Positions 18,303 to 28,650 are shown, counted from the stretch's first letter. The stretch: 36,461 nucleotides of DNA from Candidatus Peregrinibacteria bacterium (GCA_016932505.1 JAFGCT010000013.1:1-36461), one strand, 5' to 3'. The notes: a model not told the origin generated them from the sequence alone. Numbers and translations are program-made.

Positions 18303-21300
18303 TTAAGCATTTTTCAATTTGTCTATTTCGGCTTTTAGTTTTTGAATTTCCTTTTCAGCCATAAGCATTTTTTTATGTCTTTTTAAATTAACACGTCCAA
18401 TAAATTCCATCTGTTCAACCTTTTTATTTAGTTCTTCTTCAGCCTTCTTCTGTTCGGTAATATCAGATTGTATTGCAAGAAAACCTACTATATTACCTTC
18501 ATCACTGATTATTGGATTTGCAGATGCTTTAATATTTATTAAATCCCCAGCTTTTGTCTTATTAATAAGCTCAACATTCATTGATTTTTTATTAAGAAGG
18601 TTATTCCAGAAATTTTCATAAAATTCCTTGTTCTGCTTACCTGATTTTAATATATTTGGTGTTTTGCCTATTACCTCATGTTTTTTGTATCCATACACTT
18701 TTTCAAATGCAGGATTTATATAATTAATTTTACCTTCGCTATCAGTCATAAACATAATTTCTTCAGATCTCTCAAACCCGAGCTGCATTTTAGATATTTC
18801 AATTTGAGCCTTTTTCTCCTTAGTAATATCACGCGCAATAGAACGAGTTCTTATAAATTTTCCATTTCCCTTTTGTGTTTTATCAAATATTGCTATTGAA
18901 TGTATTTCCACATCTATCAATTCTCCATTTTTCTTTATCATCTGAGTAGATGGAATAAAAAGTGAACCTTCTTCTGTAAGCTCTTTAAATCCTTTTTTAA
19001 CAAATTCCATTAGTTCAGGACTATATAATTTGCTCATATGTAAACCTATAAGTTCACCTAAGTCATAACCTAAAAGTTCATATTCTTTATTATTTGCAAA
19101 AACAATATATCCATTCTCATCAATTGAGTGAATCATTTCTGGGGAATTTTCAACAATATCACGATACTTTGATTCCGCATCTCTTATTGCTTTCTCATAT
19201 TCAACACGCTCTGTAATATCACGAGAAAATGCAATTATTTTAATTGGCTCCCCAGTTTCATCTTTTATTAAATAGCTATTAAGCTCAACAGGAAAAACTG
19301 AACCATCCTTACGAATATATTCCTTTTCATATAAGCCAGATTTACCGTCTTTTTTTACTTTATTTTCAATAATATCAGATTCCCATTTATGCCACCTTTC
19401 AGGAGTTAGCTTCTTATAATTCATGCTTCTAAGCTCCTTAATGCTATACCCTACCATTTTCTCAAATGCTGAATTACATTCTAAAAACTTTCCATCAATT
19501 GATTTAACAGAAAAGCCATCTAATGAAGTTTCAACCAACTGTTTATATTCAGCCTCTGCCTGCATCATTACATCTTCTGATTTTTTTCTAAATGTAATAT
19601 CATCAAATAACGTTGCAAATTGGTTCTTTTTTGGAGAATATGCTGAAATCATAAACCACTTATCCAAGTCTTTAGAATAAGATTCAAACTTAATTGGCCT
19701 TCTTGTTATAGCGACTTTTCCATATTTTCCTATCCAATCAACAGGATCATTTTCTATACCTTTTAATACCTTAGTTACATTTTTTCCCACAATTTTATTT
19801 CTGTTAAGCCCAGTTATTTTTTCAAACCCCTCATTAACATCCAAAAAGACATAATCAATCGGTTTACCTTTCTTATTTAATACAATTTCATGGAGAGCAA
19901 AACCATTATGCATATTTAAAAACAGAGATCTAAATTTTTCTTCGCTTTCCTTCAAAGCTATTTCCGAATTCATTCTTTCTGTAATATCCTGTACTGTGCC
20001 TTTTATATAAATTAAATTTGATTTCTCATCATAAATTCCTTTAAAAGTAGAATAATAATGCCCAGTAGTTCCATCTGGCAAAAGAAATTTTTGCTCATAT
20101 GAACCAGCTGTTTTACTCTTGATTGCCTTTCTTATAAGCTCATTATGACGATTTCTATCCTCCGGCCATGGATTTGATAATTTCATTATCGTATCTATTT
20201 TTGGCTTAAATGTCTTTGGATTTCTTCTGAATATTTTATATACCTCATCAGACCACTCGACTTCTCCTGTTTTAATATTCCACAACCAATTACCAATATG
20301 AGCCATCGCCTGAGCTTCCCTTAATTCTTTTTCTCTTTCTTTAAGTTTATTTTCTGATATTTTTCTCTCAGTAATATTTCTACCATAAAGATTAACGTAA
20401 TCGGTACCCTTAACAGGAGAAATGGTAAATATGTAGAATTGGTTATTTATACTGATTTCTTTAATAATATTTTTATCAGTTGAAAGAACCAGTTTTAAAG
20501 CTTCCTGAAAACATTTACTTTTAATTTTTTGACCAATTTTTTGCTTCCCACACAATTTAAATGCCGCACCGTTGGCATACAGCAATATACCCTTTCTAGA
20601 AATACGCATAACAGGATTAGGATTTTCGGAAGGAAATTTTGAATTGCTAATCAATTGATCTTCAATTCTTTTCTTTTCAGTTACATCGCGAAAAGACCAA
20701 ACCCTTCCAACGATTTCATCACCCAAATACTGAGGCTTTGAAAAACGCTCGAATATTCTACCATCTTTAAATTCAATAATATCAAAACTTTCCACTACAG
20801 GATTTGCATATAAAAACTTAACCGAAGTGATAAATGCTTTTGGATTCTTGATTTTATTTAAAACATATTTAAGAGCCCGATCATCATCTTTCGATTCTGC
20901 AATAACGGCAGGAATATCCCACATTTGTAGAAATATTGTATTATAAGTAACCCACTTACCATTTTGGTCAACCACAAGAATCGCATCTGCAGTGGATTCT
21001 AAAGTAGCATTAATAAGTGATAGGTCTTTGAATATTTGTTCTTCATTTTTTTTCCTTTCAGTAATATCCTCACCAATAGAAAACACCATTGCCTCACTAC
21101 CATTTGCTTTTAAAAAAGTGTTATGCCAAGAAAATAATTTCTTTTCACCGCTTTTTGTAATAATCGGATTTTCAAAAATATGATGAATATACTGATTTTT
21201 AAAAACATCACTCAGTACTTTATATAATTCATTTTGTTGTTCTTTTGGAATAAATAAATCAATCCATTTTTTACCAATAACCTCTTTAGCTTTATATCCA

Positions 21301-21860
21301 GTTAACTCCTCAGCGAATTTATTAAAAACCAATATTTTAGAAGTCTTACCTAAACCTATAACAATATTAGGGGCTAAATCAACAAGCTTTTCAGACCATT
21401 CCTTTTGTACAGTTAAATCTTTTTCTGCCCTCTTCTGCAAAGTAATATCCCTCGCAATCACCAGAATATATTTTCCCCTTTTAATATTAAGCGAACTTAA
21501 AGAAAGAGTAGTATTAACATATGTTCCATCTGACCGGAGAAATTTCCACTCAGAATGGAGTGGTTTTCCATGAGTTACTTTTTTCGCCTCAATAAGAATT
21601 CTTTCTTTAGCGGTCATACCATCGGGCTGTATTGGGGGGGCGAAATCAACAGGCGATTTACCAATGATTTTAGACTTATTATCCCATCCAAATAATTTTA
21701 AAGTATAACTATTACAATCAACAAAATAAGGTAACCCTTTTTTAGGCACTTTAATAATATAAATCGCATCGCCAGCACACTCATAAATTGACTGGAAATC
21801 AATTGGGATTTCCTCATTTTTTAGATAGGTTTTTTTACCTACTTCTTTTTTCTTTGGCAT
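18303..21860 (-). CDS. Cytoplasmic nine-PAS-domain protein without an output domain
   Basis: The ATG at 21860 is chosen over an upstream TTG (21908) because the predicted promoter lies between them. The product has 1185 residues, no signal peptide and no membrane segment. I count nine PAS units in tandem, most closed by a PAC-like DIT(E/L) motif (ARDITLQKR, GEDITERKK, RDVTEKKR, GRNITERK, VQDITERMN, FDDITFRKK, SRDITERVE, ARDITKEKK, QSDITEQKK). The C-terminus is a charged coiled coil (about the last 45 residues, FIGRVNLKRHKK ... KLKAEIDKLKNA). There is no HisKA, HATPase, GGDEF, EAL or receiver domain, so it is a sensor or scaffold that must pass its signal to a partner. It heads the operon with the binding protein, kinase and receiver. 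Confidence 0.9.
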   Translation of the reverse strand: MPKKKEVGKKTYLKNEEIPIDFQSIYECAGDAIYIIKVPKKGLPYFVDCNSYTLKLFGWDNKSKIIGKSPVDFAPPIQPDGMTAKERILIEAKKVTHGKPLHSEWKFLRSDGTYVNTTLSLSSLNIKRGKYILVIARDITLQKRAEKDLTVQKEWSEKLVDLAPNIVIGLGKTSKILVFNKFAEELTGYKAKEVIGKKWIDLFIPKEQQNELYKVLSDVFKNQYIHHIFENPIITKSGEKKLFSWHNTFLKANGSEAMVFSIGEDITERKKNEEQIFKDLSLINATLESTADAILVVDQNGKWVTYNTIFLQMWDIPAVIAESKDDDRALKYVLNKIKNPKAFITSVKFLYANPVVESFDIIEFKDGRIFERFSKPQYLGDEIVGRVWSFRDVTEKKRIEDQLISNSKFPSENPNPVMRISRKGILLYANGAAFKLCGKQKIGQKIKSKCFQEALKLVLSTDKNIIKEISINNQFYIFTISPVKGTDYVNLYGRNITERKISENKLKEREKELREAQAMAHIGNWLWNIKTGEVEWSDEVYKIFRRNPKTFKPKIDTIMKLSNPWPEDRNRHNELIRKAIKSKTAGSYEQKFLLPDGTTGHYYSTFKGIYDEKSNLIYIKGTVQDITERMNSEIALKESEEKFRSLFLNMHNGFALHEIVLNKKGKPIDYVFLDVNEGFEKITGLNRNKIVGKNVTKVLKGIENDPVDWIGKYGKVAITRRPIKFESYSKDLDKWFMISAYSPKKNQFATLFDDITFRKKSEDVMMQAEAEYKQLVETSLDGFSVKSIDGKFLECNSAFEKMVGYSIKELRSMNYKKLTPERWHKWESDIIENKVKKDGKSGLYEKEYIRKDGSVFPVELNSYLIKDETGEPIKIIAFSRDITERVEYEKAIRDAESKYRDIVENSPEMIHSIDENGYIVFANNKEYELLGYDLGELIGLHMSKLYSPELMEFVKKGFKELTEEGSLFIPSTQMIKKNGELIDVEIHSIAIFDKTQKGNGKFIRTRSIARDITKEKKAQIEISKMQLGFERSEEIMFMTDSEGKINYINPAFEKVYGYKKHEVIGKTPNILKSGKQNKEFYENFWNNLLNKKSMNVELINKTKAGDLINIKASANPIISDEGNIVGFLAIQSDITEQKKAEEELNKKVEQMEFIGRVNLKRHKKMLMAEKEIQKLKAEIDKLKNA

Positions 21861-21889
21861 TGTTTTGTTTTTAGTTTCTGTTAACTTGA

Positions 21890-21918
21890 ATTTTAACACA
21901 GAAAGCAATTATTTTAAA
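21890..21918 (-). promoter_or_regulatory. Promoter of the nine-PAS signalling operon
   Basis: The minus strand reads TGTTAAAAT (21890-21898), an extended -10, with a TTTAAA -35-like box 17 bases upstream (21913-21918). The start site would be near 21883, about 22 bases before the ATG at 21860. The same TGTGTTAAAAT string occurs before the SLH gene. Confidence 0.5.
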
Positions 21919-21986
21919 ACAATTTATATATTAAAAAATAGTTAAAAGATTTTTGTTTTAACTATGTTTTTTGTGATATATACATA

Positions 21987-22014
21987 GTAGAGACAGCATT
22001 AATGCTGTCTCTAC
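21987..22014. repeat. 28-bp perfect palindrome, REP-like
   Basis: The half-site GTAGAGACAGCATT is followed directly by its exact reverse complement, with no spacer. GTAGAGAC...GTCTCTAC palindromes are familiar as dispersed REP-type elements associated with RAYT transposases. No T-tract follows on either strand, so an intrinsic terminator is unlikely. It lies in the gap between the second receiver gene and the nine-PAS gene. Confidence 0.8.
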
Positions 22015-22063
22015 ATTAATTTGAATAATTTTTGTGATTCCAGCTCACCCGTCACAAAAAAAT

Positions 22064-22098
22064 ATTAATCATTTAACATTAATCATTTATCACAAAAT
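22064..22098. repeat. Heptad-periodic repeat downstream of the second receiver gene
   Basis: Five successive 7-bp units: ATTAATC, ATTTAAC, ATTAATC, ATTTATC, ACAAAAT. It is followed by imperfect CCCCTTT/AAAGGGG remnants up to about 22150, so this intergenic region appears to be a patchwork of decayed short repeats. Confidence 0.75.
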
Positions 22099-22157
22099 AC
22101 TTCCCCTTTGATAAGGGAGACAATAAATAAATGATTACATGATAAAGGGGGTTAAAA

Positions 22158-22532
22158 CTACTGCTCAGTAAACTTTTTAACTTCACCAATAAGCCTCTCA
22201 AGTGAAATTTTTGATTTGTCAAAATATGCAAGAGCACCAGCATTAATAACATCTTCCTTTGTGCAGTCTTCCAGCATATTACTATAAACATATACCGGTG
22301 TTTTATTTCCGATTGATTTAAGATTATTCAGTACATCAAAACCTGTTTTTTTAGGCATTACAAGATCTAAAATAACAAGATTATAATGATTTTCTTGAAT
22401 TTTTTTAAGACCCTCATCACCATCTGTAGCAACTTCAATCTTAAATCCAAATTGTTCAAGCCCTGCTGTAACCGCCTGTGCAATAGCAGGTGTATCCTCA
22501 ATTATTAATATTTTCTTTGTGTTGTTAACCAT
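22158..22532 (-). CDS. Second stand-alone response-regulator receiver protein
   Basis: A CheY-like receiver of 124 residues without an output domain: acidic pair E12/D13, phospho-acceptor D56 (VILDLVMPKKTG), S84 (VYVYSN) in place of the usual Thr, and K106 (YFDKSK). The key residues for phosphorylation are present. It starts 19 bases after the SLH gene and probably shares its transcript. No kinase is directly adjacent; the dCache kinase about 5 kb away is the only kinase in the window, so cross-talk is possible. Confidence 0.88.
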   Translation of the reverse strand: MVNNTKKILIIEDTPAIAQAVTAGLEQFGFKIEVATDGDEGLKKIQENHYNLVILDLVMPKKTGFDVLNNLKSIGNKTPVYVYSNMLEDCTKEDVINAGALAYFDKSKISLERLIGEVKKFTEQ

Positions 22533-22551
22533 CGTAATTTAAAAAATTATT

Positions 22552-23598
22552 TTATTGTTCTGTACCACCAACCTGAGCGAGAATTTCACGCGCCCTGCTT
22601 TTTATATGAGCAGCTATAGGCTGAGTAGCATTATTAGCCTCCCATGCCTCAGAAGCCTTATCGATTGCCATATTAGCCATTTCTGTAGATTTATCATTTA
22701 GCCCTTGAATGCCCAGAATAAAAGAATCTACTAAATAGTCGTAAGAACGTGCTAATTTCGCAGCTCCTACAACAATGTTGTTTTCAGGCATGTTTTTATA
22801 AGCCTGTTGAGTGATATCAACAGCAAGCTCGGAAGCATTCTTAGCAAGCGCAACTTGATTAGCAGCTATATATACTTCAATTTGAGCAAGTTCAGCTTCA
22901 GCCCTGTTTAAAAGGAATTGAGTGTCTCCGCCATTACGGATTATTGCAAGTAAATACATAGAATTAATTACTTCAGCACGAGTAAGAAATTTTGCTGAAT
23001 CTACATTACCATCTTTATCACGTGGGATAATACCAAGCGCAGCAGCATAATTTATATAATTCGCATACCATGCATCAGCTGGAATATTAGGAACAACGGT
23101 TTTTCCTTCAAATGAACTAACATCAATTCCATTAGCAGAAAGTAACATTTTAATAAACTCAGCCATGTTTACTTGTCTTGCTGGAGCAAAGGTACCATCT
23201 ACATCATTTCCTTTTACAATTCCAATAGCTTTTGCCTTCATAACATATGGCGTAAACCATTGTCCATCCTGCACATCAGGAAAGGAAGCGGAAAAAGGAG
23301 CATCAGCCTCAATTCCAGAGCCTCCTAGTATTATTTTAAGAACTTCCGCACGATTTATGGGATTATTTGGCTTAAAAGTCCCGTCATCATAACCTTTAAC
23401 TACACCTTGTTCACTCATAAAAGTAATACCCACATAACCCGGATTTGTTCTTGGAACATCGGAAAACCCAGTGGATACAACCTGCATGTTTGAGGAACTT
23501 GAAGTAGCTTGAGCGTATACAGGAGAAGAAAACATAACAAAAACAAGGGCGCATAAAACCGCAACACTTGGTAACTTTAAATATTTCTGATTTTTCAT
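22552..23598 (-). CDS. Secreted protein with three S-layer homology domains
   Basis: The ATG at 23598 gives 348 residues and a clean Sec signal peptide (MKNQKYLKLPSVAVLCALVF ... SSPVYA-QA). An in-frame start 20 codons upstream lies before the predicted promoter and is rejected. Three SLH repeats follow: FSDVP ... GVVKGYDDGTFKPNNPINRA, FPDVQDGQWFTPYV ... DGTFAPARQVNMAE, and VPNIPADAWYANYINYAAAL ... FLTRAE. The last 120 residues are helical and Ala-rich, not recognised. SLH domains bind pyruvylated wall polymers in Gram-positive type envelopes, so the protein is probably cell-surface attached. Its partner gene in the operon is a receiver domain, an unusual pairing. Confidence 0.9.
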   Translation of the reverse strand: MKNQKYLKLPSVAVLCALVFVMFSSPVYAQATSSSSNMQVVSTGFSDVPRTNPGYVGITFMSEQGVVKGYDDGTFKPNNPINRAEVLKIILGGSGIEADAPFSASFPDVQDGQWFTPYVMKAKAIGIVKGNDVDGTFAPARQVNMAEFIKMLLSANGIDVSSFEGKTVVPNIPADAWYANYINYAAALGIIPRDKDGNVDSAKFLTRAEVINSMYLLAIIRNGGDTQFLLNRAEAELAQIEVYIAANQVALAKNASELAVDITQQAYKNMPENNIVVGAAKLARSYDYLVDSFILGIQGLNDKSTEMANMAIDKASEAWEANNATQPIAAHIKSRAREILAQVGGTEQ

Positions 23599-23623
23599 AT
23601 TTTTATTTTTATTAGGCAGAAGC

Positions 23624-23651
23624 ATTTTAACACAAATAGAAAAAAACTCAA
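23624..23651 (-). promoter_or_regulatory. Promoter of the SLH-receiver operon
   Basis: The minus strand shows TTGAGT (23646-23651), a 16-base spacer, then TAAAAT (23624-23629) preceded by TGT, an extended -10. The start site near 23617 lies about 19 bases before the ATG at 23598 and supports that start. The promoter directly follows the rpsG terminator. Confidence 0.55.
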
Positions 23652-23653
23652 AA

Positions 23654-23690
23654 TGCAAAAACTCGAAACCAAAATTAAGATTCCGAGTTT
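23654..23690 (-). terminator. Intrinsic terminator of the rpoB-rpsG operon
   Basis: On the minus strand AAACTCGGAATC pairs with GGTTTCGAGTTT (12 pairs including two G-U pairs) around an 8-base loop and is followed by further T residues. It begins about 27 bases after the rpsG stop codon. The same bases also show weak 7-bp periodicity. Confidence 0.65.
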
Positions 23691-23717
23691 AAAATGTTAG
23701 ATAACAAATATCAAGAT

Positions 23718-24179
23718 TTATTTATTATAACGTGCAAAATGAGCAAATGCCTTATTTGCAGCAGCCATTCTATGAACATCTTCACGCTTCTTAAAGGCGT
23801 TTCCAGTTTCGTTACTAGCATCAAGCAGTTCTTGTGATAGCTTATCTGCCATGCATTTTCCTTTTTTAGTTCTACATGCACCAATAATCCAACGAATACT
23901 CAAGGCCATTTGACGTTTAGGTTTTACTTCAACTGGTATTTGGTACACTGAGCCTCCAACACGTCGCGCCTTAACCTCCATATTAGGTATTACATTGCGA
24001 ATAGCTTTTTCGAATATCTCTTCTGGATTTTTAATACCCTGTTTACGTAAATTCTCCATAGCATCACGGAAAATTGCTCGTGAAATTGATTTTTTACCAC
24101 CAATCATCATGCAGTTAATAAACTTCTCCTGCCATTCTGTTGAACCTGCTGGAATGTATTTAGCTTTTTTCTGAATCAT
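23718..24179 (-). CDS. rpsG: 30S ribosomal protein S7
   Basis: A protein of 153 residues, close to the usual 156. The segments KFINCMMIGGKKSISRAIF, NVIPNMEVKARRVGGSVYQI, ALSIRWIIGACRTKKGKCM and ANKAFAHFARYNK are diagnostic for S7, which nucleates the 3' major domain of 16S rRNA assembly. It lies 38 bases after rpsL, as in the str operon, but fusA and tuf do not follow; a terminator and an SLH gene do. Confidence 0.97.
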   Translation of the reverse strand: MIQKKAKYIPAGSTEWQEKFINCMMIGGKKSISRAIFRDAMENLRKQGIKNPEEIFEKAIRNVIPNMEVKARRVGGSVYQIPVEVKPKRQMALSIRWIIGACRTKKGKCMADKLSQELLDASNETGNAFKKREDVHRMAAANKAFAHFARYNK

Positions 24180-24217
24180 TTGAAATTAAATATTTATAAA
24201 TTATTAGAGTTTAGAAT

Positions 24218-24637
24218 TTAAGATTTAGGTTTTTTAGCACCATAACGACTACGACCCTGCTTACGATCTGAAACACCTTGTGTATCAAGTGTTCCACGGA
24301 CAATGTGATAACGTACACCCGGTAAATCTTTTACCCTTCCTCCGCGAATTATTACAACTGAGTGCTCTTGTAGATTATGACCCTCACCCATAATATAAGC
24401 ATTAACCTCTTCTCCGTTGTTCAGCCTTACACGAGCTATTTTACGTAAAGCTGAGTTCGGCTTTTTAGGTGTCATTGTTGTTACTTTTATACACACACCG
24501 CGCTTAAGAGGGCACCCTTTTTTAAAGGCTACTGCCTTGTTCTTAAGTGAATTAAAGGTGTATTGAAGTGCAGGAGCCTTACTCTTCTTTTTGGGAGTAC
24601 ATCTTGGGTTCCGAACTAATTGATTTACTGTAGGCAT
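24218..24637 (-). CDS. rpsL: 30S ribosomal protein S12
   Basis: A protein of 139 residues. It has the S12 signature ([18 protein letters not shown], with the decoding-centre Lys pair) and the [17 protein letters not shown] loop, whose Asp is the methylthiolation site in many bacteria. Both streptomycin-relevant lysines look wild type. The N-terminus ([20 protein letters not shown]) is normal. The end of the gene overlaps a TTTANNN 7-bp-periodic stretch (24210-24230). It lies 66 bases after rpoC. Confidence 0.97.
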   Translation of the reverse strand: MPTVNQLVRNPRCTPKKKSKAPALQYTFNSLKNKAVAFKKGCPLKRGVCIKVTTMTPKKPNSALRKIARVRLNNGEEVNAYIMGEGHNLQEHSVVIIRGGRVKDLPGVRYHIVRGTLDTQGVSDRKQGRSRYGAKKPKS

Positions 24638-24668
24638 TTGATAATTGAATTAAATTTATAATAGTTAT

Positions 24669-24703
24669 ATGTAAAATGAAAAATCTAAAATTAAAAATGT
24701 ATT
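24669..24703. repeat. Heptad-periodic repeat between rpoC and rpsL
   Basis: Five successive units: ATGTAAA, ATGAAAA, ATCTAAA, ATTAAAA, ATGTATT, ending exactly at the base before the rpoC stop codon on the minus strand. Confidence 0.75.
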
Positions 24704-27700
24704 TTATTTTTTATTTTCGTTTTGTTCGCAATAAATATGACCAGCGGGGATGAGTTTACCAATAATTACGTTTTCTTTCAAGCCCTTTAGGTTATCTATC
24801 TTTCTGGTAGTAGCAGCTTCAACAAGAACACGGATAGTTTCCTGGAAAGATGCGGCTGAAAGCCAACTATCTGTAGTAATTGCAACACGAGATATTCCAA
24901 GCAGTAAGCGCTCCCCAAGAACTTCTCGTTTCTTGTCTTTAAGTAAGTCATGATTAATTCTATCGAAACGTTCTGCGTTAACAAGCTCGCCTGGAAGTAA
25001 ATCACTGTCACCAGGATTAACCACTCTTACCTTAGAAAGCATTTGCTTAACAATAATTTCAATATGTTTGTCGTTGATAGTCTGTCCTTGTGAAGCATAA
25101 ATATGCTGGACTTCTGTCATAACATAATGCTGTGTAGAATAAATATCAGTTGCAGACATTAATTCCTGTAAGTTTAAATGACCTCTATTTAATGGAGTTC
25201 CTCTTTTAATATAATCATTATTTTGTACAAGCAAATTTTCACGAGGACCAAATTGATATTCCTTTGTATGCTTTTCAGTATGCTTTGTTACTATCTGAGT
25301 TGATGAAACACTAATTACTTTCCCTTCTTCAGTGGCTTTTAATGTAATTTTTTCTGCTTTAGCTCTAGCTATAATTTGTTTAGGACGAACTTTATCACCC
25401 TTCTTAACAATTGATTCAAAATCAGGAGGAATAACATAAGTATCTTCACCGAGAACTTCAGATGTTATAAGAACGTTTATTGCCTCTTTTGTAGCCTTAA
25501 CAATAACTCTTCCTTCAATATCGGCAAGAACCGCAGGAGATTTTGGCGACCTTGCTTCAAACAATTCCTCAACACGTGTAAGACCCTGAGTAATATCAGC
25601 ACCCTCAGCAACTCCACCCATATGGAATGTACGCATTGTAAGCTGAGTACCCGGTTCACCAATAGATTGAGCGGCAATAATACCAACAGCTGTTCCTAAA
25701 TCTACTAGCTTGTTAGTACCAAGATCAAAACCATAACACTGTTTACAGATTCCATTTTCAGTTTTACAAGCCATAATAGAACGAACATTAACCTCATCAA
25801 TTTTTTCTTCATTTATTAATGCCATAATGCGGTTATCGATTTGTTGTCCTTTTTTAGCGATTATTTCACCGTTTTTAGGATGTTTAATATCGCTGGTAAG
25901 AGTTCGTCCAAAAATTCTTTTTTCAAAACCTTCTCCAATTTTACTACTTTCCTCTCGTGAAACCCTATGTTGATATGTAGAACCACAATCATCCTCTTTA
26001 ATCACTACATCCTGAACAGCATCTACAAGACGACGAGTTAAGTAACCAGCTTCAGCTGTTTTAAGAGCGGTATCAGATTTACCTTTACGTCCTCCATGTG
26101 TTGCAATAAAGTACTCCAGAATGGAAAATCCTCCCTTCAGATTAGATTTAATTGGAAGTTCAATTGTACGTCCACTAGGATTGGCAACTAGTCCTTTCAT
26201 ACCACACATCTGAGTAATCTGTCCCCAGTTACCACGAGCTCCAGAATCAATCATATAATAGATATTGTTTTCAGGATTAGACTCAAACTTTTCGACCATT
26301 TTTACAGTAATGTCGTTTTTTAGAGTAGACCATAAGCGAATAGCATGATTATATCGCTCCTCCTCTGTTATCCATCCTTTCCAATATTGATTATTGATTT
26401 TACGTACTGTCTCATCTGCAGCCTTAACCAAATTTTCACGTTCCTCAGGTATAAGCATATCAAAAACAGAGATTGTTAAACCTGACTTTGTCGCAAATTT
26501 AAATCCTATACGCTTGAATTCATCAGCCACCCTTGCGGTTGCCTCAGGACCTACATTATCAAGAATTTCAGCAAGTAGTTTTTTAAGACCATTCTTACCT
26601 ACAGTTTCATTAACATAAGAAACCTCTTTCGGTAAAAAACTGTTAAAAATCAAACGACCAACAGTTGTTTCGATTATTTCACCATTAACACGAGCTTTAA
26701 TGTATGTCTGAAGATCTACATGACCGGTACGATATACATTAATTGCTTCATTAATATCAGCAAAAGCCATACCTTCTCCATCTTTTCCTCTAAATGCCTG
26801 AGTTAAATAGTAAACACCAAGCACCATATCCTGAGAAGGAGTAATAATCGGTTCACCGGCAGAAGGCTTAAGTAAGTTTGTTGAAGCAAGCATTAAAGTT
26901 CTAGCTTCATCTTGAGCTCTTTCAGAAAGAGGTAAATGAACAGCCATCTGATCACCATCAAAGTCGGCATTAAAGGCGGCACATACTAGTGGATGGATCT
27001 GAATAGCCTTACCTTCGATAAGAATTGGCTGAAAGGCTTGAATACCAAGACGGTGAAGAGTAGGAGCACGATTTAAAAGTACTAAACGTTTTTTGGTTTC
27101 AACCTCTAAAATATCCCATACTTCTCTTTTAGCTATATCTATTAATCTTTCTGCTCCTTTTACATTATGAGCAAGTTCCTGACGAATCAATTCGCCAATA
27201 ACAAACGGTTTAAATAACTTAAGCGCCATTTCTTTTGGAAGACCACATTCGTGAAGTTTTAACTGTGGACCAACAACAATCACAGAACGTCCAGAGTAAT
27301 CTACACGTTTACCAAGCAAGTTTTGACGGAAGCGACCCTGTTTACCCTTAAGCATATCGGACAAAGATCTAAGTTTACGCTTATCACCAGCAGTAAATAC
27401 TGCGCGTCCAGCACGAGCTGCATTGTTAAATAGAGTATCTACTGCCTCTTGAAGCATACGTTTTTCATTACGACAAATTACTTCCGGAGCACCAATAGCC
27501 ATTAAACGTTTTAAACGATTGTTACGATTAATTACACGACGATAAAGGTCATTTAAATCACTTGCAGCAAAACGTCCTCCATCAAGCTGAACCATAGGAC
27601 GCAAATCCGGTGGAATAATAGGCAACTGAGAAACAACAGACCATTCTGGTCTAATTTTAGCTTTCTCAAGAGCAGAAGCAAGCCTTATACGACGCATTAA

Positions 27701-28627
27701 TTTTTTATGTCTTTGACCTGTACTCTTCTTTCTTTCTTCTTCAAGGTCTTTTGCAAATTTATGCAAATCAATATTCTCTAAAATCTTTCGTACTGATTCA
27801 GCACCTGTTCCAGCAGAAAATACATGACCAAATTTCATAGAAAGATCTCTATATTCAATTTCTCCAATCACTTTTCCTATACATAAAGACTCTAAATCTT
27901 CTTTTGCTTGCTGATGCTGAACATTTAGTTCATCAATTTTTTGTGCAAAAGCATCTTCTGTCTTGATTATTTCCTCAACATCTTCATCTTCAGAAACTTT
28001 ATTAGCCTCCTCCTGTTCAACCATCTCTTCTTTAGCTTTTTCTGCCTTACTTTGTTTGGCTAATTTTTTGTCACGCTTTTGAGCTTTAAATTCGCTTGAT
28101 TTAGCTTTGAATTCTTCTTGTAATTGCTTTTTAAACACCTGGTAATCATTTTCAAGGTTTTCCAAAGCTTCCTTTTTTGCTTCCTGATCTACATCGATAA
28201 TGATATAAGCAGCAAAATATATAACCTGTTCAATAGCTTTAATAGGTAAATCTAAAAGTAATCCGATTCGACTAGGAGTAGAACGTAAAAACCAAATATG
28301 AGTAACCGGTACGGCAAGGCTGATATGCCCCATTCTTTCACGACGAACAATACTACGAGTTACTTCAACTCCACATTTTTCACAAACCACACCTTTGTAG
28401 CGTATTCGTTTATACTTTCCACAATAACACTCCCAGTTTTTAGTAGGACCGAATATTTTTTCACAAAATAAACCGTCCCTTTCAGGCTTCTGAGTTCTAT
28501 AGTTTATTGTTTCAGGTTTTGTAACTTCACCATGAGACCAAGATAATATTGTCTCAGGACTAGCAATGGAAAGACTAATTGAGTCGAAGTCTTCATGCCT
28601 TGTTGGACCTTTTGGTTGTTGAGCCAT
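24704..28627 (-). CDS. rpoC: DNA-directed RNA polymerase subunit beta'
   Basis: A protein of 1307 residues. Zinc site 1 (CYCGKYK ... CEKCGVEV, about residues 67-85), lid/rudder region ([20 protein letters not shown]), catalytic [16 protein letters not shown] (about residue 550), trigger loop and bridge helix region ([19 protein letters not shown]), and zinc site 2 (CGSTYQH ... [13 protein letters not shown]) are all visible. A charged, coiled-coil-like insert at about residues 155-265 ([20 protein letters not shown]) is less conserved. It lies downstream of ssb instead of directly behind rpoB. The start at 28627 ([17 protein letters not shown]) is followed by a normal beta' N-terminus. Confidence 0.98.
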   Translation of the reverse strand: MAQQPKGPTRHEDFDSISLSIASPETILSWSHGEVTKPETINYRTQKPERDGLFCEKIFGPTKNWECYCGKYKRIRYKGVVCEKCGVEVTRSIVRRERMGHISLAVPVTHIWFLRSTPSRIGLLLDLPIKAIEQVIYFAAYIIIDVDQEAKKEALENLENDYQVFKKQLQEEFKAKSSEFKAQKRDKKLAKQSKAEKAKEEMVEQEEANKVSEDEDVEEIIKTEDAFAQKIDELNVQHQQAKEDLESLCIGKVIGEIEYRDLSMKFGHVFSAGTGAESVRKILENIDLHKFAKDLEEERKKSTGQRHKKLMRRIRLASALEKAKIRPEWSVVSQLPIIPPDLRPMVQLDGGRFAASDLNDLYRRVINRNNRLKRLMAIGAPEVICRNEKRMLQEAVDTLFNNAARAGRAVFTAGDKRKLRSLSDMLKGKQGRFRQNLLGKRVDYSGRSVIVVGPQLKLHECGLPKEMALKLFKPFVIGELIRQELAHNVKGAERLIDIAKREVWDILEVETKKRLVLLNRAPTLHRLGIQAFQPILIEGKAIQIHPLVCAAFNADFDGDQMAVHLPLSERAQDEARTLMLASTNLLKPSAGEPIITPSQDMVLGVYYLTQAFRGKDGEGMAFADINEAINVYRTGHVDLQTYIKARVNGEIIETTVGRLIFNSFLPKEVSYVNETVGKNGLKKLLAEILDNVGPEATARVADEFKRIGFKFATKSGLTISVFDMLIPEERENLVKAADETVRKINNQYWKGWITEEERYNHAIRLWSTLKNDITVKMVEKFESNPENNIYYMIDSGARGNWGQITQMCGMKGLVANPSGRTIELPIKSNLKGGFSILEYFIATHGGRKGKSDTALKTAEAGYLTRRLVDAVQDVVIKEDDCGSTYQHRVSREESSKIGEGFEKRIFGRTLTSDIKHPKNGEIIAKKGQQIDNRIMALINEEKIDEVNVRSIMACKTENGICKQCYGFDLGTNKLVDLGTAVGIIAAQSIGEPGTQLTMRTFHMGGVAEGADITQGLTRVEELFEARSPKSPAVLADIEGRVIVKATKEAINVLITSEVLGEDTYVIPPDFESIVKKGDKVRPKQIIARAKAEKITLKATEEGKVISVSSTQIVTKHTEKHTKEYQFGPRENLLVQNNDYIKRGTPLNRGHLNLQELMSATDIYSTQHYVMTEVQHIYASQGQTINDKHIEIIVKQMLSKVRVVNPGDSDLLPGELVNAERFDRINHDLLKDKKREVLGERLLLGISRVAITTDSWLSAASFQETIRVLVEAATTRKIDNLKGLKENVIIGKLIPAGHIYCEQNENKK

Positions 28628-28650
28628 AATAGTTGATTAAAAATTTATTC

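Noticed and set aside
22029-22060. TTTTTGTGA / TCACAAAAA inverted repeat as a terminator for the second receiver gene
   Set aside because: The stem is AT-rich with a 14-base loop and no T-run follows in the direction of transcription; it is better seen as part of the degenerate repeats there.
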